This document shows positions 1 to 10,910 of a stretch of 64,000 nucleotides of DNA, piece after piece. Position 1 is the stretch's first letter. The number at the start of each line of letters is the position of its first letter. Source of the stretch: Brevibacillus panacihumi (lineage in GTDB: Bacteria > Bacillota > Bacilli > Brevibacillales > Brevibacillaceae); the NCBI RefSeq assembly GCF_003710985.1, contig NZ_RHHT01000032.1, positions 1 through 64,000 on the forward strand. The letters are read 5' to 3'. A program made the position numbers and the translations under genes. The notes below the pieces were generated by a model that saw only the letters and a list, made by a program, of their open reading frames with translations, was not told the DNA's origin and did not search any database.

Positions 1-205
1 CCATCCACTGATGGTCCCTTTAACGAAGCGGCAGGATTCACTTTATGTTACGGTCCGCTGATTTGCTCGCTCCCTTACGGGATACTTTGTCACAGGGCTT
101 CAACCTTAGGATCTCTCCACCAGTTGCCTGTCAGCTACGAGGCGACTTGGCTCTTACCTCGGTTGGACTTTCACCAACTAGCAATTAACGGCTTGCTGGG
201 CGCGC
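1..205 (-). mobile_element. Group II intron, 5' end (partial, runs off the left edge)
   Basis: Read on the minus strand, the sequence starting at 205 begins GCGCGCCCAGC, close to the GUGCG 5' end of bacterial group II introns. About 30 bases later comes the domain I signature GGTGAAAGTCC, followed by GAGGTAAGAGCC and further stem-loop sequence. There is no ORF in this part; the reverse transcriptase/maturase ORF and the 3' domains V and VI would lie left of the window. The 5' splice junction can be placed at 205/206 because the flanking sequence is one half of a repeat whose uninterrupted copies run straight through this point. Insertion next to a small hairpin fits class C introns, which favour terminator-like stem-loops; class assignment is inference. 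The second base is C where U is usual, so activity is uncertain. Confidence 0.75.
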
Positions 206-297
206 TGGCCGCTAAAAGCGGGTTCCGCCTTTTCCGTTCCGGCTTGGTCAAGATCCCAAATGCCTTCGCTTTTTCGCCTTTTTCCTCGACCAGCCTT
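206..297 (+). repeat. Dispersed palindromic repeat, right half (copy cut by the intron)
   Basis: This is the right-hand part of the repeat found complete at 19246-19477, 30903-31126 and 47661-47890. Shared blocks are CCGCT-N-GCGG, GTTCCGCCTTTTCC, AAGATCCCAAATGCCTTCGC and TTTTTCCTCGACCAGC. The left half is missing because the group II intron begins exactly at base 205; it should lie beyond the intron, outside the window. The copy sits just downstream of camS and its terminator. Confidence 0.85.
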
Positions 298-334
298 GGT
301 TGACCCCTAGCTTTATGTGGGCTGCTCTAAGATG

Positions 335-390
335 AAAAAACAAAAATCCGTCCCCATCGCCACTCATGTGGACGAAGGAACGGATTTTGT
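335..390 (-). terminator. Rho-independent terminator of the camS operon
   Basis: Inverted repeat AAAATCCGT(T)CC around a 23-base middle. On the minus strand the stem is followed by a run of T, as expected for transcription ending after camS. It starts within a few bases of the camS stop codon. Confidence 0.8.
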
Positions 391-393
391 ATC

Positions 394-1458
394 CTACCGG
401 TAGATATGCATGTACGGCTCGCCTTTTACTGGGCGGATGTAGATCGCAAGCGGCTTGTTCATGGCTTGGACATACAGGTTTACATGCACACTTTTATCAA
501 AAAGCTGATTGATGTTATTCGCTGCAAACTGGGTGAACTGCAATACCTCCGTCCGGGAGTCATACTCCGCCGTCGCCGTGATGGTCAGCTCGGTCAGATT
601 GCCGCCCATGAAGCGGCCGACGCCCGTCATGCCGATAAAGTCCCGGAAGAACGTCTGGGATTCGCGCATGAACTTGTCGTATTGCAGGGACTGCTGGGCG
701 TATTTTTTCCCCACCTCTGTACTTGGAAAGAGGAAAAACTCCTCGTCGATCGGCTGCCATTTGGAGATTGCCGACTCATTGGCATTGACCGTTCCCGACA
801 TGATAAAGTTCCCTGGCACCAGAGAAGAGTTCATTTCCGGCACCTGATAGAGCATGATCAGGATGGGTACCTGCAGATCGTTGGACCGCACAGACTGGAC
901 CATTTTGGCCGCCAATTGTTTGCCGCGCTCCTGAAGCTCTGCAATGGTATAGCGTTTATCCTGTCCGGTAGCGTCCTTGTATACAGGTGAGAGCGAGAGG
1001 CCCAGAGCCATCCCAGCCAGCTGCTGCGTTTCCTTGTTGAGATAATCATGCTCCAGGACATGAACGAGCAGCCCGCTTTTTCGCTGTCCGGTCTGCTCTC
1101 CAGCCTTCTCTTCCGCGATCCATGCCCGCACCTGCTCCTTCTTGATATACTGCCCTTCCTGGAAGAAGAAGGAGGAAGTCGGAAACGTGTCTCTGGCAAA
1201 TTCCATCATCCCAAGCTCCAGGTGACTAAAATCAATGCGGAATTTGTTTTCCAGGAGCATGCCCCGTGTCTGATTGGGCTTGTAAGGCATGATACTGCCG
1301 TAATAATCCTCCGAGACCTCAATGACCGGAGACAGGGATGGGGTACTTGGTTCGACGACCCGTTCCTGGCCTGTCGGGAGGAACGAACATCCTGTCGCTG
1401 CGACCGTTAGCAGCCCAGCCGCTACTAGCTTGCATCGTGCCCAAAACTTCGCTTTCAT
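394..1458 (-). CDS. camS: CamS family lipoprotein (YerH-like)
   Basis: 354 residues. The N-terminus is a lipoprotein signal with lipobox VAATGC and lipidated Cys24, so the protein should be anchored outside the membrane. The rest matches the CamS/YerH family, named after a staphylococcal precursor whose signal peptide gives the cAM373 pheromone; the cellular role of the mature protein is poorly understood. Its position as last gene after pcrA and ligA is the same as yerH in Bacillus subtilis, which supports the call. It lies 28 bp after the propeller lipoprotein gene and is followed by a terminator, so it ends the pcrA-ligA operon. Confidence 0.85.
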   Translation of the reverse strand: MKAKFWARCKLVAAGLLTVAATGCSFLPTGQERVVEPSTPSLSPVIEVSEDYYGSIMPYKPNQTRGMLLENKFRIDFSHLELGMMEFARDTFPTSSFFFQEGQYIKKEQVRAWIAEEKAGEQTGQRKSGLLVHVLEHDYLNKETQQLAGMALGLSLSPVYKDATGQDKRYTIAELQERGKQLAAKMVQSVRSNDLQVPILIMLYQVPEMNSSLVPGNFIMSGTVNANESAISKWQPIDEEFFLFPSTEVGKKYAQQSLQYDKFMRESQTFFRDFIGMTGVGRFMGGNLTELTITATAEYDSRTEVLQFTQFAANNINQLFDKSVHVNLYVQAMNKPLAIYIRPVKGEPYMHIYR

Positions 1459-1486
1459 ACGTTACTCCTTATCCGAAATGAGCGTG

Positions 1487-2365
1487 TCAATTCCATTTTT
1501 TCCACCTGTCATTGGTGAGCGAGTAGATCAAGGCGGATTCACCGATGCCGACCCACTTCGTCTTCCCTTCCCCAGGGGCGACCACGATCAGTTTCTCCGG
1601 CGCCTTGGCATTCAGCATGCGCCACTCGCCACTCTCTTTTTCAAAAACGCCCTGCTCCGTCGCTACGGCCAACACGCCTGTGCGCCGATCAACAGCGAGC
1701 GAATACGTCTGCTCCGCCTGCGGCAGCAGCTCAGACTTCCATTGACCGTCTTCATGGTAAAACAAGCTGAACTGCGCTGCGACATATAGACGGTTCTCTA
1801 CGGGATTGAAGTCCATCGCATAGACCTCCTGATCCATCGGCAGCCACATCTGCCATGTCTCGCCCCCGTCCAGCGATTGGTAGATTCCTTCGCCGGAGAC
1901 GAAAGCGCACAGCCGGATTTGATCGTCTTCCTCAATCCCGACGAAGCTGCGGATGTTGGCTGGCGTCGGCAATCCCGTACCGATTGTGCTCCAGTTCTCT
2001 CCGCCATCCAGTGAATGCATGACGCCTGCATCCCCTGCGATCAGGATGTGATTGGGATCACCCGGATACACATACCAACCGACGATGTCTCTATACTCCA
2101 ATTGAGAGGAAACCAGTCCCCATTTGCCTTGGTCGACCGAATGGTAGAGGCCGGCATTGGTGCCGACCCATACCTGCTTCTCGTCGCGCATCGACAGGTT
2201 GTGGACGGCTCCCCCTTTTTCCAATACTTCCTGATAGGTGAACTCCCCTGGCAGTGCTGCTGCTGTTACGGGTGAAGAAGGTGGCTTTTTCTGTCCGCTA
2301 TCGCTGCAGCCCGACATGCTTGCCAGCACGATCATGACTACTCCCCATCGCCAGAATTTTCTCAA
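1487..2365 (-). CDS. Beta-propeller lipoprotein with BNR/sortilin-like repeats
   Basis: 292 residues, probable TTG start. A short signal peptide ends in lipobox SMSGC (Cys20). The body holds repeated blades with the sialidase-type Asp-box pattern, for example SLDGGENWSTIG and SLDGGETWQMW, about 45 residues apart, and similar weaker blades before and after. Such propellers resemble Ycf48/VPS10-like folds and usually bind proteins or carry no known enzyme activity. It is placed between ligA (49 bp upstream) and camS (28 bp downstream), an extra gene compared with B. subtilis. No catalytic residues can be named. The ribosome binding site is weak, so the start is the least certain part. Confidence 0.75.
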   Translation of the reverse strand: MRKFWRWGVVMIVLASMSGCSDSGQKKPPSSPVTAAALPGEFTYQEVLEKGGAVHNLSMRDEKQVWVGTNAGLYHSVDQGKWGLVSSQLEYRDIVGWYVYPGDPNHILIAGDAGVMHSLDGGENWSTIGTGLPTPANIRSFVGIEEDDQIRLCAFVSGEGIYQSLDGGETWQMWLPMDQEVYAMDFNPVENRLYVAAQFSLFYHEDGQWKSELLPQAEQTYSLAVDRRTGVLAVATEQGVFEKESGEWRMLNAKAPEKLIVVAPGEGKTKWVGIGESALIYSLTNDRWKKWN

Positions 2366-2414
2366 GCTCCATCACCGTTCCTTCCGTTTGCTGTAGCGCA
2401 GCCCCCTGCGAGGA

Positions 2415-4439
<2,025 letters not shown>

Positions 4440-4465
4440 TCATCCTTTACTCGACAGTATCCTGC

Positions 4466-6790
4466 TTATCCGCGTTCAATCGGAGCAAACTTGGCCAACA
4501 GCTTTTTAATCCCGACCGGGCTGGCAAACGCGATGTCCAACTCCATATTGTCGCCTTCTCCCTTTACCTTCACTACGGTTCCCACGCCCCACTTGCCATG
4601 CTTCACCTTTTCGCCGACCTTCCAGTTAATCCCTGCTCCGCCGCCATGTCCAGGCAATTTATCCCCCGCCTGAAAGGCTGCAGACCGCGAAAAGGGAGAT
4701 TGCGCCGTTCCCGCAGGCCTTGTCGGGGCTGTGTTCCTCGATAGTCCGCCTGCCGGTGTGGCAAAGCTGGAGGAGCGGAAGGCAGACTCGCGCTGGCTGG
4801 AGAAGCCTCCTTGCCCGTATCCGCGCTCTGACACCAGATTGCTTTCCATCAGCTCTGACGGGATCTCCTGGAGGAATCGGGACGGAGCGCTCGCATTCGT
4901 GCGCCCGAACAACGTCCGCATGCGGGCACAGCTCAGATATAACTGCTCCTCTGCACGGGTAATCCCGACGTAGGCCAGACGCCGCTCTTCCTCCATCTCT
5001 GTCTCGTCGAACAGGGAACGGCTGTGCGGGAAGACTCCCTCCTCCATTCCGATGAGAAAGACGACCGGAAACTCCAGCCCTTTGGCGCTGTGCAAGGTCA
5101 TCAGCACCACCTGTCCCTCAGCAGAGACTTCTTCTGGAGCATCCTCTTCGCCGAGGGAATCGATATCCGCCACCAGAGCCAGATCCGTCAGGAAAGCCAA
5201 GAGGCTCTTGTCTTCGTTTTTGCGCTCAAACTCCTGGGTGACGGAGAGAAACTCGTCGATGTTCTCCAGGCGGGCCTGCGCTTCCAGCGTCTTTTCCACC
5301 TGTAGGGATTCGCGGTAGCCGGTACGCTTCAACACTTCCTCCACCAGCTCTGTCACGCTCAAATAGTCCGTCATCTGCATCAGATTCGTGATCAGGTCGT
5401 TAAAGGCGAGAATCGCATTGGTCGTGCGCGCAGGCAGCCCCATGAAGCCAGCCTCCTGAATCGCCTGGTAGAGCGACTGTCCGTGCGCGTTGGCATACGC
5501 CTGCAGCTTCTCTACCGTCGTATCGCCGATATTGCGCTTCGGCACATTGATGATCCGCGTCAGGCTGATATCGTCATCCGGATTGGAGATCAGGCGCAGA
5601 TAAGCGAGGATGTCCTTGATCTCTTTGCGATCGTAGAACTTCGTGCCGCCGACGATGGTGTACGGAATGTTCGACTTCATGAACACATCCTCCACCACGC
5701 GGGACTGCGCATTCGTCCGGTACAAGACCGCAAACTTGTCATAGCGCTTGTAATCCGCCATCAGCTTGCGGATCGTATCGACGATAAAATAGGCTTCCTC
5801 ATGCTCAGAATCGCCCTGATAGCAGGTGATTTTATTCCCTTCCTGCTTCTGTGTCCAGAGTTTTTTCTCTTTGCGCAGCTTGTTGTTGGCAATGACCTGG
5901 TTGGCTGCTTGCAGGATCGTTTTGGTGGAGCGGTAATTTTGCTCCAGTTTGATCATTTTTGCTTCCGGATAGTCCTTTTCAAAGTTCAGGATGATGGAAA
6001 TATCCGCACCGCGCCATTTGTAAATGCTCTGGTCGGCATCCCCCACGCAGCAGAGATTGCGGTATTTGTCCGCCAGCATGGAGATCAGTAGGTACTGCGC
6101 GCGGTTCGTATCCTGGTACTCATCCACGTGGATGTAGCGGAATTTTTTCTGATAAAACTCCAGCACTTCCGGCACTTCTTTAAAAAGACGCACCGTCGTC
6201 ATGATCAGATCGTCGAAATCAAGCGACTGGTTGTTTTTCAGCTTCTTTTGATACAGTTCGTACACCTTGGCGGCCACCTGTGAAAACGGGTCTCCGGCCA
6301 GGCGTGCAAAAGTTGCAACGTCCGTCAGCTCGTTCTTCGCCGTGCTGATTGCGGACAAGATCCCGCGCGGTTCGTACTGCTTCGGATCGATGTTCAGCTC
6401 CTTCAAGCACTGTTTGACCACGGACAACTGATCTCCGGCATCCAGAATTGAAAAATTGCGGTTGATGCCCAATCGGTCGATGTCCCGGCGCAAAATCCGC
6501 ACGCATAGGGAGTGGAACGTAGAAATCCACGTCTCTTGTGCTGCCACCCCGCCAATGATCGACGCGACACGGTTCTGCATCTCCCGGGCCGCTTTATTGG
6601 TAAAGGTAATCGCCAGTATGCTCCACGGCGCTACCTGTTTGGCACTGATAAGGTAAGCAATCCGCTGCGTAAGGACTTTGGTCTTGCCACTGCCCGCTCC
6701 GGCCAGGATCAGAACTGGCCCTTCTGTGGTAAGAACAGCCTCCTTTTGCTCCGGATTTAAACCTGCTGTGATTCGGTCCACGTACGACAT
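4466..6790 (-). CDS. pcrA: ATP-dependent DNA helicase PcrA (UvrD/Rep family)
   Basis: 774 residues from the ATG at 6790, which has AAAGGTGG nine bases upstream; a longer in-frame ORF adds 13 residues but no better site. It is a 3'-5' superfamily 1A helicase that acts in repair, rolling-circle replication and removal of proteins from DNA. Walker A is AGAGSGKT (Lys36), Walker B is VDEYQDTN, and the later motifs [13 protein letters not shown] and QNYRST are intact. The C-terminal tail carries a Tudor-like domain ([18 protein letters not shown]) that in other species contacts RNA polymerase. It heads the pcrA-ligA-propeller-camS operon. Confidence 0.97.
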   Translation of the reverse strand: MSYVDRITAGLNPEQKEAVLTTEGPVLILAGAGSGKTKVLTQRIAYLISAKQVAPWSILAITFTNKAAREMQNRVASIIGGVAAQETWISTFHSLCVRILRRDIDRLGINRNFSILDAGDQLSVVKQCLKELNIDPKQYEPRGILSAISTAKNELTDVATFARLAGDPFSQVAAKVYELYQKKLKNNQSLDFDDLIMTTVRLFKEVPEVLEFYQKKFRYIHVDEYQDTNRAQYLLISMLADKYRNLCCVGDADQSIYKWRGADISIILNFEKDYPEAKMIKLEQNYRSTKTILQAANQVIANNKLRKEKKLWTQKQEGNKITCYQGDSEHEEAYFIVDTIRKLMADYKRYDKFAVLYRTNAQSRVVEDVFMKSNIPYTIVGGTKFYDRKEIKDILAYLRLISNPDDDISLTRIINVPKRNIGDTTVEKLQAYANAHGQSLYQAIQEAGFMGLPARTTNAILAFNDLITNLMQMTDYLSVTELVEEVLKRTGYRESLQVEKTLEAQARLENIDEFLSVTQEFERKNEDKSLLAFLTDLALVADIDSLGEEDAPEEVSAEGQVVLMTLHSAKGLEFPVVFLIGMEEGVFPHSRSLFDETEMEEERRLAYVGITRAEEQLYLSCARMRTLFGRTNASAPSRFLQEIPSELMESNLVSERGYGQGGFSSQRESAFRSSSFATPAGGLSRNTAPTRPAGTAQSPFSRSAAFQAGDKLPGHGGGAGINWKVGEKVKHGKWGVGTVVKVKGEGDNMELDIAFASPVGIKKLLAKFAPIERG

Positions 6791-6896
6791 ATGTATGAAT
6801 CCACCTTTCCCGTCCATCAACGAAAGCATATGTTCCTATTTTCGCACAGATCGAGGTTCAGTTCCAGTTGGGATATGGGAAATGGAAAAATCCACC

Positions 6897-7706
6897 TTAC
6901 CCCTCTTTGCCATTCGGCAACAAGGGCTCATACATCAGCAACGCGTGGTTGTCCGTCACCCACTCCTCCTGCTGCCATTCTCCATCGATGCTGTACACGT
7001 TCCGGTACAGGCGGTTCTTGCGTTCGTATCCACCCCACAGGGACGGTTGGATGGCATGATCCTTTTCCACAATTTCATAGCGGCGTGTAGCGGGCATCGA
7101 TGCGCGCCACTCCCCGACCAGATGCGTTTGCGTCAGGTACAGATGGAGCTGGTAGGGCTGTTTGGTCTCATTTTTGATCTGCAGGTCCATGTAGTTGTAA
7201 AAGCAGGTCGCGCCGCTGCCAAAAGGCTGTGTGCGATTGGCGTCGGGAAAGACGTCGTAGCTGTGCCGGTGCCGCTCCGTAACGGTCATCGGCGTGTGGA
7301 TCGTCATCCAGAACAGCAGATTGGAAAGCTGGCAAAGCCCCCCGCCGACGCCAGCCGTCACACGTCCGTGCGACAAGAGCATGCCGGGGAGATACCCCTT
7401 GCTCCTTGTCGGTTTTCCGATCAGCTTCCAGTAGGAGAAGGTCTCTCCCGGCTGGACAACGATTCCGTCCAGTCTTTGCACAGCGAGCCGCAGATTGGTT
7501 ACTTTATTGTGCTGCATCCACATCTCTACATTTTTTAATTTTCGCAAGAGCGGTGTCTGATGGCGAAAATGGACATGCGCAAAAAGCTCCTTCTCCCGTT
7601 TCCGGGCGTACTTTTTTTGCCCAAACAGCCATTCCCCATAACGCTTGAGACGGTAGTAGCAGATTCCTGCGGCAAGGCGCCATCTGCTCCGTTGAATCGG
7701 TTTCAT
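6897..7706 (-). CDS. VanW family protein
   Basis: 269 residues from the ATG at 7706 (GGGGTG eight bases upstream); the open frame extends 61 residues further upstream, but that part has no protein character. The VanW domain is clear: QPGETFSYWKLIGKPT, KGYLPG and GVGGGLCQLSNLLFW. The family is named after a gene of unknown function in vanB-type vancomycin resistance clusters; it is common and not in itself a resistance marker. No signal peptide is obvious. The gene lies between pcrB and pcrA, where B. subtilis has no vanW. A terminator upstream separates it from pcrB, so it has its own promoter or feeds from readthrough. Confidence 0.85.
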   Translation of the reverse strand: MKPIQRSRWRLAAGICYYRLKRYGEWLFGQKKYARKREKELFAHVHFRHQTPLLRKLKNVEMWMQHNKVTNLRLAVQRLDGIVVQPGETFSYWKLIGKPTRSKGYLPGMLLSHGRVTAGVGGGLCQLSNLLFWMTIHTPMTVTERHRHSYDVFPDANRTQPFGSGATCFYNYMDLQIKNETKQPYQLHLYLTQTHLVGEWRASMPATRRYEIVEKDHAIQPSLWGGYERKNRLYRNVYSIDGEWQQEEWVTDNHALLMYEPLLPNGKEG

Positions 7707-7831
7707 TCCGTGGCACCCCGTTCTTTTGTCGTACTTTGCTCTACCTATTAAAACGAAAAAAGACGGTGATTGTTGCACCGCGCATGCGAAAGACAAGCTG
7801 GCGGAACGGCAAGAGGATGTGAAAACGTAAG

Positions 7832-7866
7832 AAAGCCGAGCGATCAGGTGATCTACTCGGCTTTTG
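7832..7866 (-). terminator. Terminator after pcrB
   Basis: Stem AAGCCGAG/CTCGGCTT with a 15-base loop and T residues on both sides. It lies 30 bp beyond the pcrB stop codon and separates pcrB from the VanW gene. Confidence 0.75.
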
Positions 7867-7896
7867 GTGTACGTATTCTTTTTCGTCAAAAACGGC

Positions 7897-8586
7897 TTAC
7901 GATCCCTTCACCGCAGCGACGGTAGCCAATGCCGCTGCCACATCCTCATAGACCAGGTTGCCGACGACGACGGTGTCGGCAATATCTGCCATCTCGGCAG
8001 CCTGCTGCGGCGTACGGATGCCCCCGCCGTAAAAGAAATGGGCCTCATGCACGCCTGCCTTGCAGCCCCTGACTACCTCAGGATCGCCGTACTGTCCGCT
8101 GTATTCCAGATAGACAATAGGCAAACGGCATATCTGCGTCGCTACCTGCGCGTACGCTTTGGCCGTCGCACTGTCGGCGATCGGACGAGCCTGGGTCCGC
8201 TTCGCCGCTCCCGCTTCCGGGTTGGCGATCAGATAGCCCTCGGTTATGATCTCATCCCAGTGTATATAGGACCCGTATGCCAGCAGACCCGATACATGCG
8301 GCGCAAAGATCATGTCCGGATCCCCGGCGTTTATGACAAGTGGAACAAAATACGAATCAAAGCCAGGCACGACCGCCTCCAGCGAGGAAATCTCCAGGAT
8401 GGTCGGCACGGCGTAGCGGCGGATTCGCGACATCAGCTCGAGCGTGTTGTCATACGTCACGCCGTACGTGCCGCCAACGATGATTGCGTCTGTCCCTGAT
8501 TCGCAAATGGCTTCCAGCTCCGCGTCCCCGATCGTCTTGTCCGGGTCCAGCTTAAACGTATGGCGCCAGCCACGATAATCAATCAC
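7897..8586 (-). CDS. pcrB: Heptaprenylglyceryl phosphate synthase PcrB
   Basis: 229 residues. PcrB is a TIM-barrel prenyltransferase that in Firmicutes joins heptaprenyl diphosphate to sn-glycerol-1-phosphate, an archaeal-type ether lipid step. Conserved phosphate-binding segments are DAIIVGGTYGVTYDNT, LEISSLEAVVPGFDSYFVP, YLEYSGQYGDP and the terminal FFYGGGIRT and DTVVVGNLVYED. Length and motif order match GGGP/HepGP synthases. It lies 14 bp downstream of yerC. Confidence 0.95.
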   Translation of the reverse strand: MIDYRGWRHTFKLDPDKTIGDAELEAICESGTDAIIVGGTYGVTYDNTLELMSRIRRYAVPTILEISSLEAVVPGFDSYFVPLVINAGDPDMIFAPHVSGLLAYGSYIHWDEIITEGYLIANPEAGAAKRTQARPIADSATAKAYAQVATQICRLPIVYLEYSGQYGDPEVVRGCKAGVHEAHFFYGGGIRTPQQAAEMADIADTVVVGNLVYEDVAAALATVAAVKGS

Positions 8587-8600
8587 CCGTTGTTGCCTCC

Positions 8601-8900
8601 CTATTTGCCGATCCGCTCCAGCGCCATCTGATAGCCGTCATTGCCGTAGTTCAGGCAGCGTTTGACACGCGATATGGTCGCGGTGCTCGCACCGGTCTCT
8701 GCTTCGATCTGATTGTACGTAAATCCTTTGCGCAGCATGCGCGCTACTTCCAGGCGTTGTGCCAGGGATTGCATTTCGTTTACTGTGCACAGATCATCAA
8801 AGAATTGATAGCATTCCTCGATGGTTTCCAATGACAGGACGGCTTCAAAAAGCTGCTCGATGCCTTTTCCCTTCAATTTCTCCAGTTGCATGCCATTCAC
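8601..8900 (-). CDS. yerC: YerC/YecD family TrpR-like DNA-binding protein
   Basis: 99 residues, all helical. It belongs to the TrpR-related YerC/YecD family; the helix-turn-helix is seen in FTYNQIEAETGASTATISRV near residues 59-78. Family members are small DNA-binding proteins conserved next to pcrB in Bacillales; their regulon is not settled. It is the first gene before pcrB on the minus strand. The gene order yerB, yerC, pcrB supports orthology. Confidence 0.9.
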   Translation of the reverse strand: MNGMQLEKLKGKGIEQLFEAVLSLETIEECYQFFDDLCTVNEMQSLAQRLEVARMLRKGFTYNQIEAETGASTATISRVKRCLNYGNDGYQMALERIGK

Positions 8901-8997
8901 CCCGTTTATGGTTACGCTTCTGATTTCCCACTGTGAAATTTTTAAGCGCTAAAGTCCCATACATATCATAAAAGAAACGGGGGTAGGCTGCAAGCAC

Positions 8998-10047
8998 TTA
9001 CTGAAATTTGAGGTGCTGGGCAAGCCCTGGTGCATTCGGCACGATTTCGACCCAGGTCTGGCCAGGCAACAAAGGCATTTCCTGTGTCATCGCGTCATCT
9101 GCATACGCCTTGATTACCCCGTTGCTGCGCTTCCATTTCACCTTTTTGGCCTTGCCTTGCTGGAACAGGTAGCCGTCTCCCGGACCTACCACGTCGACTT
9201 CCCGTCTGCCCTCATTATCCAGGACCCGGTGGCGGGCAGAGATGACCAGCACATTGGTCGCCGACAACTGCTTGTTGTCGCTAAGGTCGATATGCTCCTT
9301 GCCGTCTGTGAAGCGCAGATACTTTTTCTGCTCGGCATCGTATTGAAAGCTTGCCTTGTTCAGCGAATGAAACTCGATCTCGATCGTCGAAGCAGGCTCT
9401 CCGTCGGCGATGACGGCATCTTCGGGCAGGAAGGAGAAATGGATCGGTTCTGCCGTCGTCCGCATTCCCTTGTCGATCATCGCTTGCTCGAGCAATTCTG
9501 TGTTGGTGTACAGATTATGCGGCGCTTTGCGGAATTGCTCCCGCCAGAAATACCTGCCGTTGGGGATTTCGTCGAGGTGGCTGTAATCCGATCTGGACAA
9601 GGTTTTCAAGGCATCCGGACTGCCTCCCGCATGGACCAGCATGGCATCGAAGCCGACACCCAGCTGGATAAAATACGGGCGGATACTGCGTACAGGACCG
9701 ATGACATCCGGTTTTTGGCTTTGGAAGACGCTTAGGAAACGGGTCATCTCTCCCTCTGCCAATACCTCGTAAATGATGTCCGCCTGGTTCAAGCCCGTCT
9801 GCGGCCGGGCAGGAGGTGCATTGTTGATCATCACCATGATCGGGCGCTGTTCCGGCGGCTGATTGGTGCCGAGCCCGGTCAATGGGGACGTATAGGGATA
9901 AGTCGGTTCTTGCGTGGCAGGTGCCTCTACAATGGGAGCGGGCGGCTGCTCGGGTGCCGGCTTCGGTTCTACAACGGGCTGTGAGTTGCAAGCCGAGAGC
10001 AGCAGCAGCGAAAGTAGTACGAGTGAGGTTTTGATGTTTCGTTGCAT
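8998..10047 (-). CDS. yerB: DUF3048 domain lipoprotein (YerB-like)
   Basis: 349 residues from the ATG at 10047, preceded by GGAAGGAG; an upstream in-frame ATG adds 15 non-signal residues. The signal ends with lipobox LLSAC (Cys20), then a Pro/Glu-rich linker, then the DUF3048 N-terminal domain (PLTGLGTNQPPEQRPIMVMI, GLNQADIIYEVLAEGEMTRF) and C-terminal domain (RFTDGKEHIDL, ATNVLVISARH). It is an extracytoplasmic lipoprotein of unknown biochemical role, matching yerB of B. subtilis. It is separated from yerC by about 100 bp. Confidence 0.9.
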   Translation of the reverse strand: MQRNIKTSLVLLSLLLLSACNSQPVVEPKPAPEQPPAPIVEAPATQEPTYPYTSPLTGLGTNQPPEQRPIMVMINNAPPARPQTGLNQADIIYEVLAEGEMTRFLSVFQSQKPDVIGPVRSIRPYFIQLGVGFDAMLVHAGGSPDALKTLSRSDYSHLDEIPNGRYFWREQFRKAPHNLYTNTELLEQAMIDKGMRTTAEPIHFSFLPEDAVIADGEPASTIEIEFHSLNKASFQYDAEQKKYLRFTDGKEHIDLSDNKQLSATNVLVISARHRVLDNEGRREVDVVGPGDGYLFQQGKAKKVKWKRSNGVIKAYADDAMTQEMPLLPGQTWVEIVPNAPGLAQHLKFQ

Positions 10048-10208
10048 GGAATCGCTCCTTCCTGAGTTCTCTTTTCTTTTCGCTTTTTGCAAAAGCGAAT
10101 CCTGCCTTCCACATGTTTTCCATGATTCTCATACGGCTCTTTCACACATCGCATTTTTTGCTATGCTACAATGGAAGAAAAAGAGTGATGCAAAGCGAGG
10201 GATACACC

Positions 10209-10910
10209 ATGGAAACTCCCTACCTCGTCTATCTCGTGGACGATGAGACCAACCTCCTGGAGCTCTTGCAATCCTACCTGGAGAGCGCGGGGTTGCAGGT
10301 GAGGGCTTTCGCAAACGGGACTGAAGTCGTCTCTGTATTAGAAGACGAACAGCAGCCGCATCTCTGGATTCTGGACATCATGATGCCTGACATCGACGGC
10401 TACGAGCTGCTGCGGCTGATCCGTCAAAAATCGGACGTCCCGATCATTTTTATTTCGGCACGCGATCAAGATGTAGATAAAATCATTGGCTTGGAGCTGG
10501 GCAGCGATGACTACCTGGCGAAGCCTTTTCTCCCTCGGGAGTTGGTGATCCGGGCGAAGAAGCTGCTGCAGCGCACCTATGAAAAGGCCGTTCATGTCCC
10601 CGCTCCGACACAGACGTTCCAGGATTGGGTGCAGATCGGTCCTTATCTGATTTCCGAAAAAGGGCGGCAGGTGAAGGAAGGCGAGGAACTGATCGATTTG
10701 ACTACGAAGGAGTTTGAGCTGATCATCTACTTTTTGCACAATCTGGGCTTGGCCCTTAACCGCGAGCAGATTCTCACCTCCATCTGGGGGGATGACTATA
10801 TCGGTTCGGATCGGGCGGTCGATGATCTGGTCAAACGAATCCGCAAGAAAATGAGCAAGTTCCCGCTGGAGACCGTCTACGGCTTCGGCTATCGCCTGAC
10901 CCGCGTATGA
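10209..10910 (+). CDS. OmpR/PhoB family response regulator
   Basis: 233 residues from the ATG at 10209 (GCGAGGG six bases upstream). The receiver domain (1-115) has acidic pocket Asp11/Asp12, phosphoacceptor Asp56 in WILDIMMPD and Lys105 in YLAKPF. The C-terminal winged helix (about 135-230) has the PhoB-type TTKEFELIIYFLHN and GYGFGYRL-like ending. It overlaps the histidine kinase gene by 4 bp, so the two are co-translated. The signal is unknown. The gene is divergent from yerB. Confidence 0.93.
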   Translation: METPYLVYLVDDETNLLELLQSYLESAGLQVRAFANGTEVVSVLEDEQQPHLWILDIMMPDIDGYELLRLIRQKSDVPIIFISARDQDVDKIIGLELGSDDYLAKPFLPRELVIRAKKLLQRTYEKAVHVPAPTQTFQDWVQIGPYLISEKGRQVKEGEELIDLTTKEFELIIYFLHNLGLALNREQILTSIWGDDYIGSDRAVDDLVKRIRKKMSKFPLETVYGFGYRLTRV

